From: Vibrio aphrogenes
GTDB lineage: Bacteria; Pseudomonadota; Gammaproteobacteria; Enterobacterales; Vibrionaceae
DNA: 64,000 nucleotides
Assembly (NCBI RefSeq): GCF_002157735.2
Contig: NZ_AP018689.1
Span: 2,203,619-2,267,618, forward strand
Direction of reading: 5' to 3'
Shown: in pieces, positions 1-9,759 of the stretch
How the letters are laid out: every line of letters starts with the position of its first letter
Position numbering within the stretch: the stretch's first letter is position 1
Program-made: the position numbers and the translations under genes
Notes under the pieces: model-generated
What the model saw: the letters and a program-made list of their open reading frames with translations, nothing else
The model's database searches: none
Told to the model about the DNA's origin: nothing

Positions 1-656
1 AATGCAGCTTGAGAGGCAGGAAAGTCATACACCATAGCAGGGACTCTTTGTCCAATATGGGGTTCAATCCCAATACTAAATAGCAGTTGCAATAAAGTAT
101 CGCGGTTGTCTTCCCCTTCGGCAATATCCGCTAACCCAAGCTCGGCGACCACCTCTTTAAGTTGTCGCATCGTCGATTCTAATGGACATAGCCCAAGAAT
201 ACGCTCAAAGGCTTGTTGATACGTTAGTTTTTCACATGGCTCACAGTGTAAAACCTGTTGCAGCAACTCATCCATTTCAGCCATTAAATCATGATGATCA
301 AAGCCGACACGATACCACTCAAGCATCGTAAATTCCGGATTATGATATCGACCATTTTCTTCATTACGAAATGCTTTGTTTATTTGATAAATCGAGCCAC
401 TTCCTGCCGCTAATAAGCGTTTCATGTGAAATTCAGGACTAGTCATCAAAAACACCGTTTGACCTGCGGCGTATTCGGGACCAATAAACTCGGTTTTAAA
501 TGTATGTAGATGCACATCAGTCACCGTGGCGTGACTCATTGCTGGGGTATCCACTTCTAACACATTACGTTGCGCAAAAAATTGACGAATTGACGCCATG
601 ATCGCAGCACGCTGCGTTAATTGTTCAATGGAAGCGGAAGGTTGCCAAAGGTCCAT
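1..656 (-). CDS. epmA: EpmA, EF-P (R)-beta-lysine ligase (C-terminus outside window)
   Basis: Class II lysyl-tRNA-synthetase-like enzyme that attaches (R)-beta-lysine to a conserved lysine of elongation factor P in the cytoplasm. The ATG at 656-654 opens a frame that stays open to the window edge, giving about 218 residues (the family is about 325). Visible class II features include the stretch reading [17 protein letters not shown] and then [26 protein letters not shown] (given in part), the motif 1/2 region around the ATP and amino-acid site. It lacks the N-terminal tRNA-binding domain of true LysRS, as EpmA does. It diverges from frdA. Its substrate gene efp and the aminomutase gene epmB lie at 4.7-6.4 kb, so the pathway is nearly together. 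Identity is firm; only the C-terminal part is unseen. Confidence 0.95.
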   Translation of the reverse strand, partial: MDLWQPSASIEQLTQRAAIMASIRQFFAQRNVLEVDTPAMSHATVTDVHLHTFKTEFIGPEYAAGQTVFLMTSPEFHMKRLLAAGSGSIYQINKAFRNEENGRYHNPEFTMLEWYRVGFDHHDLMAEMDELLQQVLHCEPCEKLTYQQAFERILGLCPLESTMRQLKEVVAELGLADIAEGEDNRDTLLQLLFSIGIEPHIGQRVPAMVYDFPASQAA

Positions 657-989
657 ATTGTTCTCGATTTCAACCAAAGAGATAAATAACAGTGTGAGCA
701 GTTTAATCAAACCCGAGTTAATAACCAACCTTTAAGGTGGATTATTCCTTGACTCACGAACTGAATGAAAATCATTCTTAAACAGGAACTTCTTATTTAA
801 AAACAGGGGAATAGTTCAACTCACATTCTACCACTTTAGAGGGATAAAGTGGGCTTTTACCCTTGTTAGATCAATTTATTATCCAGCATTATTTCCTACA
901 CTAAATGTGCACAAACTAATAATTACTATTTTTCCAATCGTGCTCGTGAAACAAAGCTCTTATGGGCACACCTACTCTGGAGGATAACT
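657..989. promoter_or_regulatory. Divergent epmA/frdA intergenic region
   Basis: This 333-bp gap must carry the promoters of epmA (leftward) and frdABCD (rightward). It is AT-rich, with an ATCAA half-site around 868-874, but I could not find a full FNR-type TTGAT-N4-ATCAA palindrome. A good ribosome-binding site, CTGGAGGA, lies at 977-984 just before the GTG start of frdA. No repeat element is present here. Confidence 0.5.
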
Positions 990-2807
990 GTGAAAGTCAT
1001 AACCACAGATATCGCAGTCATCGGCGCTGGCGGCGCTGGTTTACGTACTGCAATTGCGGCAGCAGAAGCAAACCCTGAACTCGAGGTTGCACTGATTTCT
1101 AAAGTGTACCCAATGCGTTCACACACCGTTGCTGCCGAAGGCGGTTCCGCAGCAGTTATCAAGGAAGAAGACAGCTTAGACAATCACTTCAACGATACTG
1201 TTGGTGGTGGTGACTGGCTATGTGAACAGGATGTTGTTGAATATTTCGTAGCAAACTCAACCCGTGAAATGATCCAAATGGAGCAATGGGGTTGTCCATG
1301 GAGCCGTAAAGAAAATGGCGATGTCAACGTTCGTCGTTTTGGTGGCATGAAAATCGAACGTACTTGGTTCGCTGCCGATAAAACTGGCTTCCACATGCTG
1401 CACACCCTTTTCCAAACCTCAATTAAATATCCTAACATTAAGCGTTTTGATGAATATTTCGTAGTCGACCTTTTAGTTGATGGCGAAGATGACAGCAAAG
1501 AAGCACAAGGTATTGTCGCCATTCACATGTCTGAAGGTGAATTAGTTGCTATCAAAGCAAAATCTGTGGTTCTTGCCACCGGTGGTGCTGGCCGTGTTTA
1601 CCACACCAATACCAATGGCGGCATCGTGACCGGTGATGGTATGGCAATGGCTTACCGTCATGGTGTTCCTCTACGTGATATGGAATTCGTACAATATCAC
1701 CCAACCGGCTTACCTGGCACCGGCATTCTAATGACGGAAGGCTGTCGTGGTGAAGGCGGTATCATCGTCAACAAAAATGGCTACCGTTACCTACAAGATT
1801 ACGGTATGGGACCAGAAACGCCTGTTGGCGAGCCTAAAAACAAATACATGGAACTTGGTCCTCGCGATAAAGTTTCTCAAGCGTTCTGGCATGAACAACA
1901 AAAAGGCAACACCATTAAGCACCCTCTTGGTGATGTGGTTCACCTTGATCTTCGCCACCTAGGTGAAGAATACCTACAAGAACGTCTACCATTTATCTGT
2001 GAATTAGCCAAAGCTTACGTCAACGTTGACCCAGCGAAAGAGCCAATTCCAATCCGTCCAACTGTTCACTACACCATGGGTGGTATTGAAACTAATGGTC
2101 AATGTGAAACTCGTATCAAAGGCCTATTTGCCGTCGGTGAATGTGCGTCAGTTGGCTTGCACGGTGCTAACCGTTTAGGTTCTAACTCATTAGCCGAGTT
2201 TGTGGTATTTGGTCGCGTTGCTGGTGAACATGCCGCTGAACGTGCCAAAGCTTTCAAAGGTTGGAATGAAGACAACATTCAACGTCAAATGAAAGATGTT
2301 GAAGCTCGCATCCAAGCGATTCTTGATAATGATGGCACAGAAAACTGGGCGGATATCCGCACTGAAATGGGTCATTCAATGGAAGCGGGTTGTGGTATCT
2401 ACCGTAAAGAAGACTTAATGCAAGCCACCATTGATAAGCTTACTGAGCTTAAAGAACGCTACAAAAAAGTGGGCATTAAAGATAAAGGTAAAGTCTTTAA
2501 CACTGACCTTCTTTACGCTATCGAAGTTGGCTACGGCTTAGATGTAGCAGAAGCGATGGCTCAATCAGCAATTCGTCGTAAAGAATCTCGTGGTGCGCAC
2601 CAACGTCTTGATGAAGGTTGTACCACTCGTGATGATGAAAACTTCTTGAAGCACACGCTTTCTTTCTACCAAGAAGACGCGGCACCAGTGATTGACTACA
2701 GCCCAGTAAAAATCACTAAATCTCAACCTAAAGCACGTCTATACGGTGCTGCGGCTGACGAAGCGGCAGCGAAAGAAGAAGCCGCAGCAGCGAAGGAGGC
2801 AAAATAA
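990..2807 (+). CDS. frdA: Fumarate reductase flavoprotein subunit
   Basis: Catalytic subunit of the membrane-bound quinol:fumarate reductase used in anaerobic respiration. 605 aa, against about 602 in E. coli. The N-terminal dinucleotide-binding motif GAGGAG is at about residues 12-17. The SHTVAAEGG motif at 44-52 places the covalent FAD ligand at His45. [16 protein letters not shown], the TEGCRGEGG loop and [13 protein letters not shown] follow as in the family. The start is GTG at 990, chosen because an AGGA ribosome-binding site sits 6 nt upstream and the product aligns with FrdA from its first residues. The C-terminus is Ala/Glu/Lys-rich, and its last codons contain the AAGGAGG ribosome-binding site of frdB. 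First gene of frdABCD; stop and next start share one base. Confidence 0.98.
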   Translation: MKVITTDIAVIGAGGAGLRTAIAAAEANPELEVALISKVYPMRSHTVAAEGGSAAVIKEEDSLDNHFNDTVGGGDWLCEQDVVEYFVANSTREMIQMEQWGCPWSRKENGDVNVRRFGGMKIERTWFAADKTGFHMLHTLFQTSIKYPNIKRFDEYFVVDLLVDGEDDSKEAQGIVAIHMSEGELVAIKAKSVVLATGGAGRVYHTNTNGGIVTGDGMAMAYRHGVPLRDMEFVQYHPTGLPGTGILMTEGCRGEGGIIVNKNGYRYLQDYGMGPETPVGEPKNKYMELGPRDKVSQAFWHEQQKGNTIKHPLGDVVHLDLRHLGEEYLQERLPFICELAKAYVNVDPAKEPIPIRPTVHYTMGGIETNGQCETRIKGLFAVGECASVGLHGANRLGSNSLAEFVVFGRVAGEHAAERAKAFKGWNEDNIQRQMKDVEARIQAILDNDGTENWADIRTEMGHSMEAGCGIYRKEDLMQATIDKLTELKERYKKVGIKDKGKVFNTDLLYAIEVGYGLDVAEAMAQSAIRRKESRGAHQRLDEGCTTRDDENFLKHTLSFYQEDAAPVIDYSPVKITKSQPKARLYGAAADEAAAKEEAAAAKEAK

Positions 2808-3571
2808 TGTCTGCAACTGCGATTAATTCACAAAAAGAAACTCGTATTCAAAAAGTCAGCATTTTGCGTTACAACCCAGAAACTGACAAAGAACCTTATC
2901 TACAAGCCTTTGACGTACCTTGTGACGATACCACCTCGGTTTTAGATGCAATTGGTTACATCAAAGACAACCTAGATAAAGATCTGTCTTACCGTTGGTC
3001 TTGCCGTATGGCGATCTGTGGTTCATGCGGCATCATGGTTGATAATGTGCCTAAATTAGCTTGTAAGAGCTTTATGCGTGACTATCCAAATGGTGTCACT
3101 ATTGAGCCATTAGCTAACTTCCCAATTGAGAAAGACTTAATCGTAGATATGACGCCATTCATCGAGCGTTTAGAGGCGATTAAACCTTACATCATTGGTA
3201 ATGACCGTAAACCTGAAGACGGTACCAACAAGCAAACTCCTGAGCAAATGGCGAAATACAAGCAATTTGCGGGCTGCATCAACTGTGGTCTTTGCTACGC
3301 GGCATGTCCTCAATTTGGTCTAAACCCAGAGTTTATCGGCCCAGCAGCATTAACGCTGGCTCACCGTTACAACTTAGATAACCGTGACAATGGTAAAGCG
3401 GAACGTATGAAGCTTATCAACAGTGAAAACGGTGCTTGGGGTTGTACTTTTGTTGGTTACTGTTCAAAAGTCTGTCCAAAACACGTTGACCCTGCGGCAG
3501 CGGTAAACCAAGGGAAAGTGGAATCTTCAATGGATTTCGTTATCTCTATGTTCAAATCTGAGGAGATCTAG
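2807..3571 (+). CDS. frdB: Fumarate reductase iron-sulfur subunit
   Basis: Electron-transfer subunit carrying [2Fe-2S], [4Fe-4S] and [3Fe-4S] clusters between menaquinol and the FrdA flavin. 254 aa. The ferredoxin-type cluster has [11 protein letters not shown] followed by a fourth cysteine in [17 protein letters not shown] and later [17 protein letters not shown] supply the other cluster ligands. Its ATG overlaps the frdA stop by one base (A of TAA), which implies translational coupling; the ribosome-binding site AAGGAGG is at 2793-2799. The N-terminus is about 10 residues longer than in E. coli, and no internal start matches better. Confidence 0.98.
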   Translation: MSATAINSQKETRIQKVSILRYNPETDKEPYLQAFDVPCDDTTSVLDAIGYIKDNLDKDLSYRWSCRMAICGSCGIMVDNVPKLACKSFMRDYPNGVTIEPLANFPIEKDLIVDMTPFIERLEAIKPYIIGNDRKPEDGTNKQTPEQMAKYKQFAGCINCGLCYAACPQFGLNPEFIGPAALTLAHRYNLDNRDNGKAERMKLINSENGAWGCTFVGYCSKVCPKHVDPAAAVNQGKVESSMDFVISMFKSEEI

Positions 3572-3572
3572 G

Positions 3573-3956
3573 ATGAGCAATCGTAAGCCTTATGTTCGCA
3601 CTATGAATCGTACTTGGTGGAGCAAGCATCCGTTCTACCGCTTCTACATGTTACGTGAAGCAACGGTTCTACCATTGATCCTATTTACCTTATTCCTAAC
3701 TTGTGGTTTAGCAAGCTTAGTAAAAGGTCCGCAAGCTTGGGTTGAATGGCAACACTTTATGCAAAACCCACTTGTGATCGCGATTAACATCGTGGCCTTA
3801 GCAGGTAGCTTATTCCATGCAGCGACCTTCTTTAGCATGATGCCACAAGTGATGCCAATTCGTGTGGGTGGAAAACCATTAAGCCCAAAAATTATTATTG
3901 CTGCACAATGGGGCGCAGTTGCTGTGATCTCATTGATTGTATTGGCATTGGTGTAG
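3573..3956 (+). CDS. frdC: Fumarate reductase membrane anchor subunit C
   Basis: Inner-membrane anchor of quinol:fumarate reductase. 127 aa, close to the usual 130. It starts [20 protein letters not shown], the typical charged N-terminus of FrdC, followed by three hydrophobic segments at about residues 25-50, 65-90 and 105-127. The start follows the frdB stop by one base, and GAGGAGATC just upstream serves as ribosome-binding site. Together with FrdD it holds the catalytic FrdAB dimer at the membrane and binds menaquinol. Confidence 0.96.
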   Translation: MSNRKPYVRTMNRTWWSKHPFYRFYMLREATVLPLILFTLFLTCGLASLVKGPQAWVEWQHFMQNPLVIAINIVALAGSLFHAATFFSMMPQVMPIRVGGKPLSPKIIIAAQWGAVAVISLIVLALV

Positions 3957-3969
3957 GAGAGAGAAGAAA

Positions 3970-4332
3970 ATGATTAATCCAAATCCAAGACGTTCTGACG
4001 AGCCAATCTGGTGGTCTTTATTTGGTGCTGGTGGTACATGGTTTGCCATGATCACACCTGTCACTATCCTAGTTTTAGGTATTTTAATGCCATTGGGCGT
4101 GTTTGATATGGGTACATTCAGTTACCTACGCGCACACGCTTTTGCAAGTAGCATCATTGGTGGCTTGTTCATCATTGCGACCTTAGCACTTCCAATGTGG
4201 CATGCTATGCACCGTGTTCATCACGGTATGCATGACTTAAAATTCCATACTGGTATCGTCGGTAAAATCGCTTGTTATGCCATCGCGACTATCATTACCG
4301 TATTGGCGATTGCTTATATTTTCCTTCTGTAA
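3970..4332 (+). CDS. frdD: Fumarate reductase membrane anchor subunit D
   Basis: Second membrane anchor of quinol:fumarate reductase. 120 aa from the ATG at 3970, matching the E. coli length of 119. The open frame extends upstream to 3937 inside frdC. I chose 3970 because AGGAGAGAG at 3956-3964 is a good ribosome-binding site and [20 protein letters not shown] matches the family start. Three membrane segments are visible, with [14 protein letters not shown] before the last one. Last gene of the operon, followed at once by a strong terminator. Confidence 0.96.
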   Translation: MINPNPRRSDEPIWWSLFGAGGTWFAMITPVTILVLGILMPLGVFDMGTFSYLRAHAFASSIIGGLFIIATLALPMWHAMHRVHHGMHDLKFHTGIVGKIACYAIATIITVLAIAYIFLL

Positions 4333-4353
4333 TAGGAATATAATTAATACGTT

Positions 4354-4387
4354 CAAAAGCCGGCAGTATTTCTGCTGGCTTTTTTGT
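4354..4387 (+). terminator. Rho-independent terminator of frdABCD
   Basis: Inverted repeat AAAGCCGGCAG / CTGCTGGCTTT with a short loop, one mismatch, followed by a T-rich run. It lies 22 bases after the frdD stop. Confidence 0.9.
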
Positions 4388-4390
4388 TTT

Positions 4391-4620
4391 AGGGGGAAGA
4401 TTTTTTCGGATCTCGTAGCTCGGGCGCTACGCTGCTCGTTGCTAGAAAAAGATATAAAGGAAGAAGAGCCTAGGTGCGGGGACACTGCGCTCGAGAGCAG
4501 AAAAGATAAAGACTATTTCGTGTAGTGTGTAAAAACCAGCGATCGCTGGACCGCTTTTTCCCGTAACTCGAAGCGAAGCGCTCTCGCAACCCGTAACATA
4601 TTTTTACCCGCAACACCTTT
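4391..4620. repeat. REP-like palindromic repeat cluster between frdD and efp
   Basis: Several related units lie here: GGGGACACTGCGCTCGAGAG and AAAAGATAAAG at about 4478-4510 (the GGGACGC...CTCGAGAGCCGAAAAG type), a CTCGGGCGCTACGCTGCTCG unit at about 4418-4440, and a CTCGAAGCGAAGCGCTCTCG unit at about 4567-4587. The same units recur at 14.3, 16.3, 17.4, 19.9, 20.6, 27.3, 55.0 and 56.0 kb. No coding signal. Confidence 0.75.
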
Positions 4621-4627
4621 TCTACCA

Positions 4628-4666
4628 AATAAAAAAACGGGCCGCTGAATCATCAGCGGCCCGTTT
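4628..4666 (-). terminator. Rho-independent terminator of efp
   Basis: Perfect 14-bp inverted repeat AAACGGGCCGCTGA / TCAGCGGCCCGTTT with a 4-base loop at 4635-4666. The A-run at 4629-4637 gives the U-tract on the minus strand, so it terminates leftward transcription from efp. Confidence 0.92.
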
Positions 4667-4726
4667 GCTATTCTTCAAGTGTTACTTTTCGAGCAGCGAA
4701 GCGGCCCGAGCGACGAGAAACGTCAC

Positions 4727-5293
4727 TTACTTAACTCGACCTACATACTCGCCAGTACGCGTATCTACTTTGATCACTTCGCCAATGGCGATGAAAAGAG
4801 GTACACGAACTACCGCACCTGTACTTAATGTCGCAGGTTTACCGCCAGTGCCTTGGGTATCACCTTTTAGGCCCGGATCGGTATCGGTCACTTCTAGTTC
4901 AACAAAGTTTGGTGGTGTTACCGCAATAGGGTTACCATTCCAAAGTGTTAGCATACAAGTATTGTTTTCTACTAACCATTTCGCATTATCGCCAACCGCT
5001 TTCACATCCGCACCGATTTGCTCGAATGTTTCTGCGTTCATAAAGTGGTAGAATTCGCCATCGTTGTATAGGTAATCAAGATCGATATCCATTACATCAG
5101 CAACTTCAACGGTATCACCAGATTTGAATGTTTTTTCTAGTGTTTTACCCGAAAGCAATTTACGGATTTTTACGCGGTTAAACGCCTGACCTTTACCTGG
5201 TTTGACATACTCGTTTTCGAGAATGACACAAGGCTCAGAATCAAGCATAATTTTAAGGCCGCCTTTGAATTCATTGGTGCTAACAGTTGCCAT
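4727..5293 (-). CDS. efp: Elongation factor P
   Basis: Ribosome-associated factor that relieves stalling at polyproline stretches. 188 aa, the usual length. Three beta-barrel domains are expected: KOW-like at about 1-65, then two OB domains. The loop KPGKGQA at 31-37 carries Lys34, the residue beta-lysylated by EpmA using the product of EpmB; both genes are in this window. The conserved [17 protein letters not shown] stretch of domain III is present. It diverges from epmB with only 33 bases between the starts, so the two promoters must overlap. Confidence 0.98.
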   Translation of the reverse strand: MATVSTNEFKGGLKIMLDSEPCVILENEYVKPGKGQAFNRVKIRKLLSGKTLEKTFKSGDTVEVADVMDIDLDYLYNDGEFYHFMNAETFEQIGADVKAVGDNAKWLVENNTCMLTLWNGNPIAVTPPNFVELEVTDTDPGLKGDTQGTGGKPATLSTGAVVRVPLFIAIGEVIKVDTRTGEYVGRVK

Positions 5294-5326
5294 TTTTTCC
5301 TCTATATATTCTTCGAGTTCAATTTA

Positions 5327-6403
5327 ATGCCCGATATGATAACCCGAAAAATCATCTCTGTTGAGCAAAACTGGCGCAAAATCTCGCCTAACTTGCCACA
5401 AAATGATCTATCTCGACAAAATACTTGGTTAACCGAGCTTGCTCAGGCCATATCCGATCCTATTGAATTGCTCAAACAGCTCGATATTGACCCTACTCCT
5501 TGGCTAAAGGGGCTTCAAGCTCGCAATCTTTTTGCTCAACGGGTACCTCTGAGTTTTGTCGCTCGCATGGAAAAAGGCAACCTTCATGATCCCTTATTGC
5601 GTCAAGTGTTGCCTTTAGCCGAAGAATTTGAAGTACACGAGGGCTACTCCACCGATCCCCTTGATGAACAAGATAACGTCTTACCCGGCTTATTACATAA
5701 ATACCAAAGTCGCGTCTTGATGATTGTAAAAGGTGGCTGTGCGATTAATTGTCGTTATTGTTTTCGACGCCACTTTCCTTATCAAGATAACAAAGGAAAT
5801 AAAACCACTTGGCAACAAAGCTTGGATTATATTGCCCTGCACCCTGAATTGGATGAGGTGATTTTATCCGGTGGCGATCCTTTAATGGCCAAAGATCATG
5901 AATTGCAATGGTTGATAGAAGGGATTAGTCACATTCCTCATATTAAAACGTTGCGGATCCACAGCCGCTTGCCCGTTGTGATCCCAAACCGAATTACTGA
6001 TGACTTATGTAAGAGCTTAAGCCAGACCCGTTTACACGTTGTCTTGGTAACGCACATTAATCACGCCAATGAGATCAACGCTGAGCTGGTCGCAGCGTTA
6101 GCCAAACTTCGCCACATCGGTGTGCATTTATTAAATCAAAGTGTGCTACTAAAAGGCATCAATGATAGCGCTGATGTGCAAGCCCAACTCAGCCGAGCTC
6201 TGTTTGATGCTGGGGTCTTGCCGTATTACTTACATGTGTTAGATAAAGTGCAAGGCGCGGCGCACTTTTATGTCTCCGATGAACAGGCTCGAGACATCAT
6301 GGCTGAGTTGCTTAAACAGGTTTCAGGGTATTTAGTGCCAACCCTAGCTCGCGAGATTGGTGGTGAAAAAAGTAAGACTCCCTTAGACTTACAGCTCAGT
6401 TAA
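5327..6403 (+). CDS. epmB: EpmB, EF-P lysine 2,3-aminomutase (radical SAM)
   Basis: Converts lysine to (R)-beta-lysine for EF-P modification. Up to 358 aa. The radical-SAM cysteines C138, C142 and C145 lie in GGCAINCRYCF, followed by SGGDPLMAKD and HSRLPVVIPNRI. The C-terminal HVLDKVQGAAHF and LAREIGGEKSKTPLDLQL are close to the E. coli protein. The PLP lysine should lie in the DKVQGA region, by family knowledge. The start is uncertain between ATG 5327 and ATG 5336, because neither has a strong ribosome-binding site. It is followed after 11 bases by a LysR gene in the same direction. Confidence 0.96.
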   Translation: MPDMITRKIISVEQNWRKISPNLPQNDLSRQNTWLTELAQAISDPIELLKQLDIDPTPWLKGLQARNLFAQRVPLSFVARMEKGNLHDPLLRQVLPLAEEFEVHEGYSTDPLDEQDNVLPGLLHKYQSRVLMIVKGGCAINCRYCFRRHFPYQDNKGNKTTWQQSLDYIALHPELDEVILSGGDPLMAKDHELQWLIEGISHIPHIKTLRIHSRLPVVIPNRITDDLCKSLSQTRLHVVLVTHINHANEINAELVAALAKLRHIGVHLLNQSVLLKGINDSADVQAQLSRALFDAGVLPYYLHVLDKVQGAAHFYVSDEQARDIMAELLKQVSGYLVPTLAREIGGEKSKTPLDLQLS

Positions 6404-6414
6404 AGGAGCCGGTT

Positions 6415-7359
6415 ATGATGGAACTTGAAGATATTTACCGCCGTGATTTGAATCTCTTAGTGGCTTTACAGGTCCTGATCGAGGAAAACAGTGTCAGTAA
6501 GGCCGCAACTCGTTTAAATCTCAGCCAGTCAGCGATGAGTCGAGTACTTGGACGATTACGAGTCTTGCTTGACGATCCCTTATTTACTCGCCAAGGCCAA
6601 ACTTTAATTCCAACTCAAAAAGCGCTCGAGTTTCATCAGCAATTGAATGTGCCGCTCGATAAGTTACGTCACTTATTGTCGCCGCAAGATTTCAGCCCTA
6701 GCACTTGCCAACAGACCTTTACCATCGCAACAACAGACTATGCGATGCAAACCATTTTACCTTTTGCGCTACCCAGAATTTATCAAGAAGCGCCCAACGT
6801 ACGTTTAGAGCTGATCCCGCTGCAACATACTCAGTTAATGGAGCAGCTCACCACACAAGGGGCGGATATGGCCATTTGCCGTCCGACTTATTCCGTTGCA
6901 CCGTTACAACAAGAGCATTTAGGAAAAGTTGGGGTATTTTGTTTGCTGTCTCCCCATCATCCGTTAGCTAATGAAGAACTCACTTTACACGATTACTTGG
7001 CCTCTTCGCATGCCATGATTGCCATTAGTGATGGCGTTAAAGCTTTAATTGATCAGGCATTATCCGGTTTTCCTGAGCCAAAATGGCTCTTACGCTCCTA
7101 TCATTTAGAAGCGGCATTGGCCATTATGGAAACCTTACCTTTAATTATTACGGTGCCAGCTGATCTCGCTTACTTAGTCGCTAAACGTTATAACCTGATC
7201 ATCAAGAAAACCCCTTTTGAATTAACCCCATTTGATTACTCATTAATTTGGCACTCACGATGTGAGTTTTCTCCCGCGCAACAATGGTTACGTGAGGTGT
7301 TAAAACAAGAATGTGGTCGATTGATCAGTGAAAGGATCCAAGTCATGAATTTAGAATAA
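6415..7359 (+). CDS. LysR-family transcriptional regulator
   Basis: 314 aa. The N-terminal winged helix at about residues 8-68 reads RDLNLLVALQVLIEENSVSK, then AATRLNLSQSAMSRVLGRLR, typical of the LysR DNA-binding domain. The rest is the effector-binding domain, starting near TFTIATTDYAMQ. The N-terminal pattern resembles the NahR/YidZ/LeuO-like branch. The start is ATG 6415 or the adjacent 6418, with AAAGGAGCC at 6402-6410 as ribosome-binding site. It sits 11 bases after epmB, so it is probably co-transcribed. The target and effector cannot be read from sequence. Confidence 0.9.
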   Translation: MMELEDIYRRDLNLLVALQVLIEENSVSKAATRLNLSQSAMSRVLGRLRVLLDDPLFTRQGQTLIPTQKALEFHQQLNVPLDKLRHLLSPQDFSPSTCQQTFTIATTDYAMQTILPFALPRIYQEAPNVRLELIPLQHTQLMEQLTTQGADMAICRPTYSVAPLQQEHLGKVGVFCLLSPHHPLANEELTLHDYLASSHAMIAISDGVKALIDQALSGFPEPKWLLRSYHLEAALAIMETLPLIITVPADLAYLVAKRYNLIIKKTPFELTPFDYSLIWHSRCEFSPAQQWLREVLKQECGRLISERIQVMNLE

Positions 7360-7553
7360 AGCGCCTAAGTTCAAGCATCATCGCTCCCACTCGCTCATCA
7401 CCTCAAATCATTCACACCGAAAATGGAAAATATAATTCCATAGAAAAATTGTCATTAATCATAAAAATAGATGCAACATAATGTAACATTGCATGTCGAA
7501 ACATTTTGTAACATCTGTTTTTTACTTTGAATGGTTAATACAAGGATTCACCT

Positions 7554-8171
7554 ATGAACCTATTTGAACAAACGCCCGCTGATCGGAGACGTTATGGACT
7601 GGCCGCTTTTATTGGCTTAATTGCAGGTATCGTTTCTGCTTTTGTTAAATGGGGAGCTGAAGTACCTTTACCCCCTCGTAGCCCGAGTGATTTATTCTCT
7701 AGTGCGTGTGTGCCTGAGTCTTTAATTCGAGCTGCAGACCAAATCGATTGTTCACGTAACTTTTTAAACCCTCCTTATTTATTTTTACGTGACTGGTTAG
7801 GGGTTACCGATCCTAATGCTGTTGTCTATAGCTTTGCAGGTCATGTCTTTAACTGGGTGGGCGTAACTCACATTATCTTCTCTATTGTGTTTGCTGTAGG
7901 TTACTGTGTCGTTGCTGAGCAATTCCCTAAAATCAAATTATGGCAGGGTTTATTTGCTGGTGCGTTAGCTCAACTTTTTGTACACATGATCACATTCCCA
8001 TTATTAAACCTAACCCCACCACTATTTGACCTACCATGGTATGAACATGTTTCTGAAATCGTAGGCCACCTTATTTGGTTCTGGTCTATCGAAATCATTC
8101 GTCGTGATTTACGTAACCGTATCACTCATGAACCCGATCCTGAATTCTCTTTAGGTGCAAGAAGCGAGTAA
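7554..8171 (+). CDS. yagU: YagU-family inner membrane protein (DUF1440)
   Basis: 205 aa, close to E. coli YagU over its whole length: [49 protein letters not shown] and [18 protein letters not shown] are family landmarks. Three hydrophobic segments are seen, at about 15-33, 98-122 and 130-155. YagU has been linked to acid resistance in E. coli; its biochemical role is unknown. The ribosome-binding site AAGGAT lies at 7542-7547. Direct repeats TGTAACAT at about 7480 and 7510 in the upstream gap could be regulatory but are unproven. Confidence 0.93.
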   Translation: MNLFEQTPADRRRYGLAAFIGLIAGIVSAFVKWGAEVPLPPRSPSDLFSSACVPESLIRAADQIDCSRNFLNPPYLFLRDWLGVTDPNAVVYSFAGHVFNWVGVTHIIFSIVFAVGYCVVAEQFPKIKLWQGLFAGALAQLFVHMITFPLLNLTPPLFDLPWYEHVSEIVGHLIWFWSIEIIRRDLRNRITHEPDPEFSLGARSE

Positions 8172-8188
8172 ACTCTCCTCGCTTGACC

Positions 8189-8245
8189 AATCTTCAGAGC
8201 GCACTGACCCCTTATGGTTGGTTATGCTCTGAAGATTTTTTTTTT
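8189..8245 (+). terminator. Terminator of yagU
   Basis: Inverted repeat AATCTTCAGAGC / GCTCTGAAGATT (12 bp, perfect; loop about 25) followed by eight or more T. It lies 18 bases after the yagU stop. Confidence 0.9.
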
Positions 8246-8389
8246 GCTCTAACCCTTTATTGACTCACCTATTTATTGGCTCACCTTCAACCTCAAATTT
8301 AGACAATATAGCGTCATAAAAACAAAAATAAACTACTGATATAAAAAATAAAATAGCCATCAAGCATCTGAGGTTAATTATATTTTGGA

Positions 8390-8440
8390 TATAAAAAAAG
8401 CCAAGCGATGACTCATGTCAATGCACCGCAAGGCTTTTCA
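8390..8440 (-). terminator. Probable terminator of acuI
   Basis: AAAAGCC-AA-GCG pairs with CGC-AA-GGCTTTT across a loop of about 20 bases. The A-run at 8392-8398 gives a U-tract on the minus strand. The stem has an internal loop, so it is weaker than the other terminators here. Confidence 0.55.
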
Positions 8441-8482
8441 TTTGGGTTAATTTAGAAACTGAGATGCGCTCTCTTCCTAAAA

Positions 8483-9463
8483 TTAAATTTTTACCACAAC
8501 TCGGCCTGTGACTTGACCATTCGTGATGTCTTCTGCGTATTTCACGACTTCTTCTAAACCGATTTCAGTGCACGCTTGCTCAAAGTAACTCGCTGGTAAT
8601 AGCTTAGCTAACGCATTCCAAGCTGCGATACGTTTTTCCGTTGGGCAGTTAACGGAATCTACGCCTTGTAAACGCACGTTACGCAAAATAAATGGCATGA
8701 CGGTCGTTGGTAAATCAAAACCACCAGCTAAGCCACAAGCGGCAACAACTGAGTTGTAATCCATTTGTGCTAACACTTTCGCAAGCACTTTACTACCAAC
8801 GGTATCAACGGCACCTGCCCAAACTTGTTTTTCTAATGGGCGAGCTGGCTCTTCAAATTCACTGCGTTCAATCAGGCGAGAGGCACCCAGTTTTTCAAGT
8901 AATGGACCGTTTTTCTCAAGGCGACCCGTCACCGCGGCTACTCGATAACCTAGTTGACTCAACAGGGTTACCGCAACAGAACCCACACCGCCGCTCGCAC
9001 CGGTCACTAAAATCTCACCATCTTCTGGCTTCACATTGGCATCTAAAATAGCTTGTACACACAACATTGCGGTAAAGCCCGCCGTCCCAATCACCATGGT
9101 TTGTTTTTCATCTAATCCTTGCGGTAAAGGAACTAACCAATCGGCTTTTAAACGCGCTTTTTCAGATAAACCACCCCAGTGATTCTCACCGACTCCCCAA
9201 CCGGTTAAGACAACTTTATCACCGACTTGATAACGTTTATCTTGTGATTCTAAAACACTACCGACAAAATCAATGCCTGGAACCATTGGGAAGTTACGAA
9301 TAATTTTTCCTTTACCCGTGACCGCAAGACCATCTTTATAGTTAATGGAAGAGTAATCAACCGCCACCAATACCTCACCTTCCGGTAATTGGCTTTCATC
9401 TAAAGTTTCGATATTTGCAATCGTACGTTTTTCTTCTTGGTTCAACACTAAAGCTTTAAACAT
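8483..9463 (-). CDS. acuI: Acrylyl-CoA reductase (NADPH), YhdH/AcuI family
   Basis: Medium-chain dehydrogenase/reductase that reduces acryloyl-CoA to propionyl-CoA, a detoxification step (and DMSP route in marine bacteria). 326 aa from the ATG at 9463; E. coli AcuI is 324. The frame runs upstream to 9505, but GGAGA sits 6 nt before the 9463 start and MFKALVLNQEEKRTIANIE matches the family N-terminus. Seen: the substrate region SSINYKDGLAVTGKGKIIR, the NADP-binding VTGASGGVGSVAVTLLSQLG at about 150-169, and GVDSVNCP. It lacks the zinc ligands of alcohol dehydrogenases, as the family does. Confidence 0.93.
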   Translation of the reverse strand: MFKALVLNQEEKRTIANIETLDESQLPEGEVLVAVDYSSINYKDGLAVTGKGKIIRNFPMVPGIDFVGSVLESQDKRYQVGDKVVLTGWGVGENHWGGLSEKARLKADWLVPLPQGLDEKQTMVIGTAGFTAMLCVQAILDANVKPEDGEILVTGASGGVGSVAVTLLSQLGYRVAAVTGRLEKNGPLLEKLGASRLIERSEFEEPARPLEKQVWAGAVDTVGSKVLAKVLAQMDYNSVVAACGLAGGFDLPTTVMPFILRNVRLQGVDSVNCPTEKRIAAWNALAKLLPASYFEQACTEIGLEEVVKYAEDITNGQVTGRVVVKI

Positions 9464-9759
9464 AACATCTCCAATTTCAGGGAAGATAAAAGGGCCATCA
9501 GGCATATTGCCAGTATAAGGAAAAGACCTTAGTCAAAACAGTGATATCAATACATAGCAGGTATGCATAGAACGCATTTATTCAAACTTCGGCATGCTTT
9601 ATTAGCATAATGATAACAAATGGCACGATATAAAGGCTTCGTCATCAAGACAAAAAAATATCATCATCAATACGCTAGATATCAGCACTAAAATTCGTAC
9701 TATTTCCGCTCCAAAAAATTCCCTATCTATTTTTATTTATAAAGGTAAACCAACCACCA

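Noticed and set aside
860..880. FNR box upstream of frdA
   Set aside because: Only the ATCAA half is present; the other half does not match TTGAT at the right spacing.
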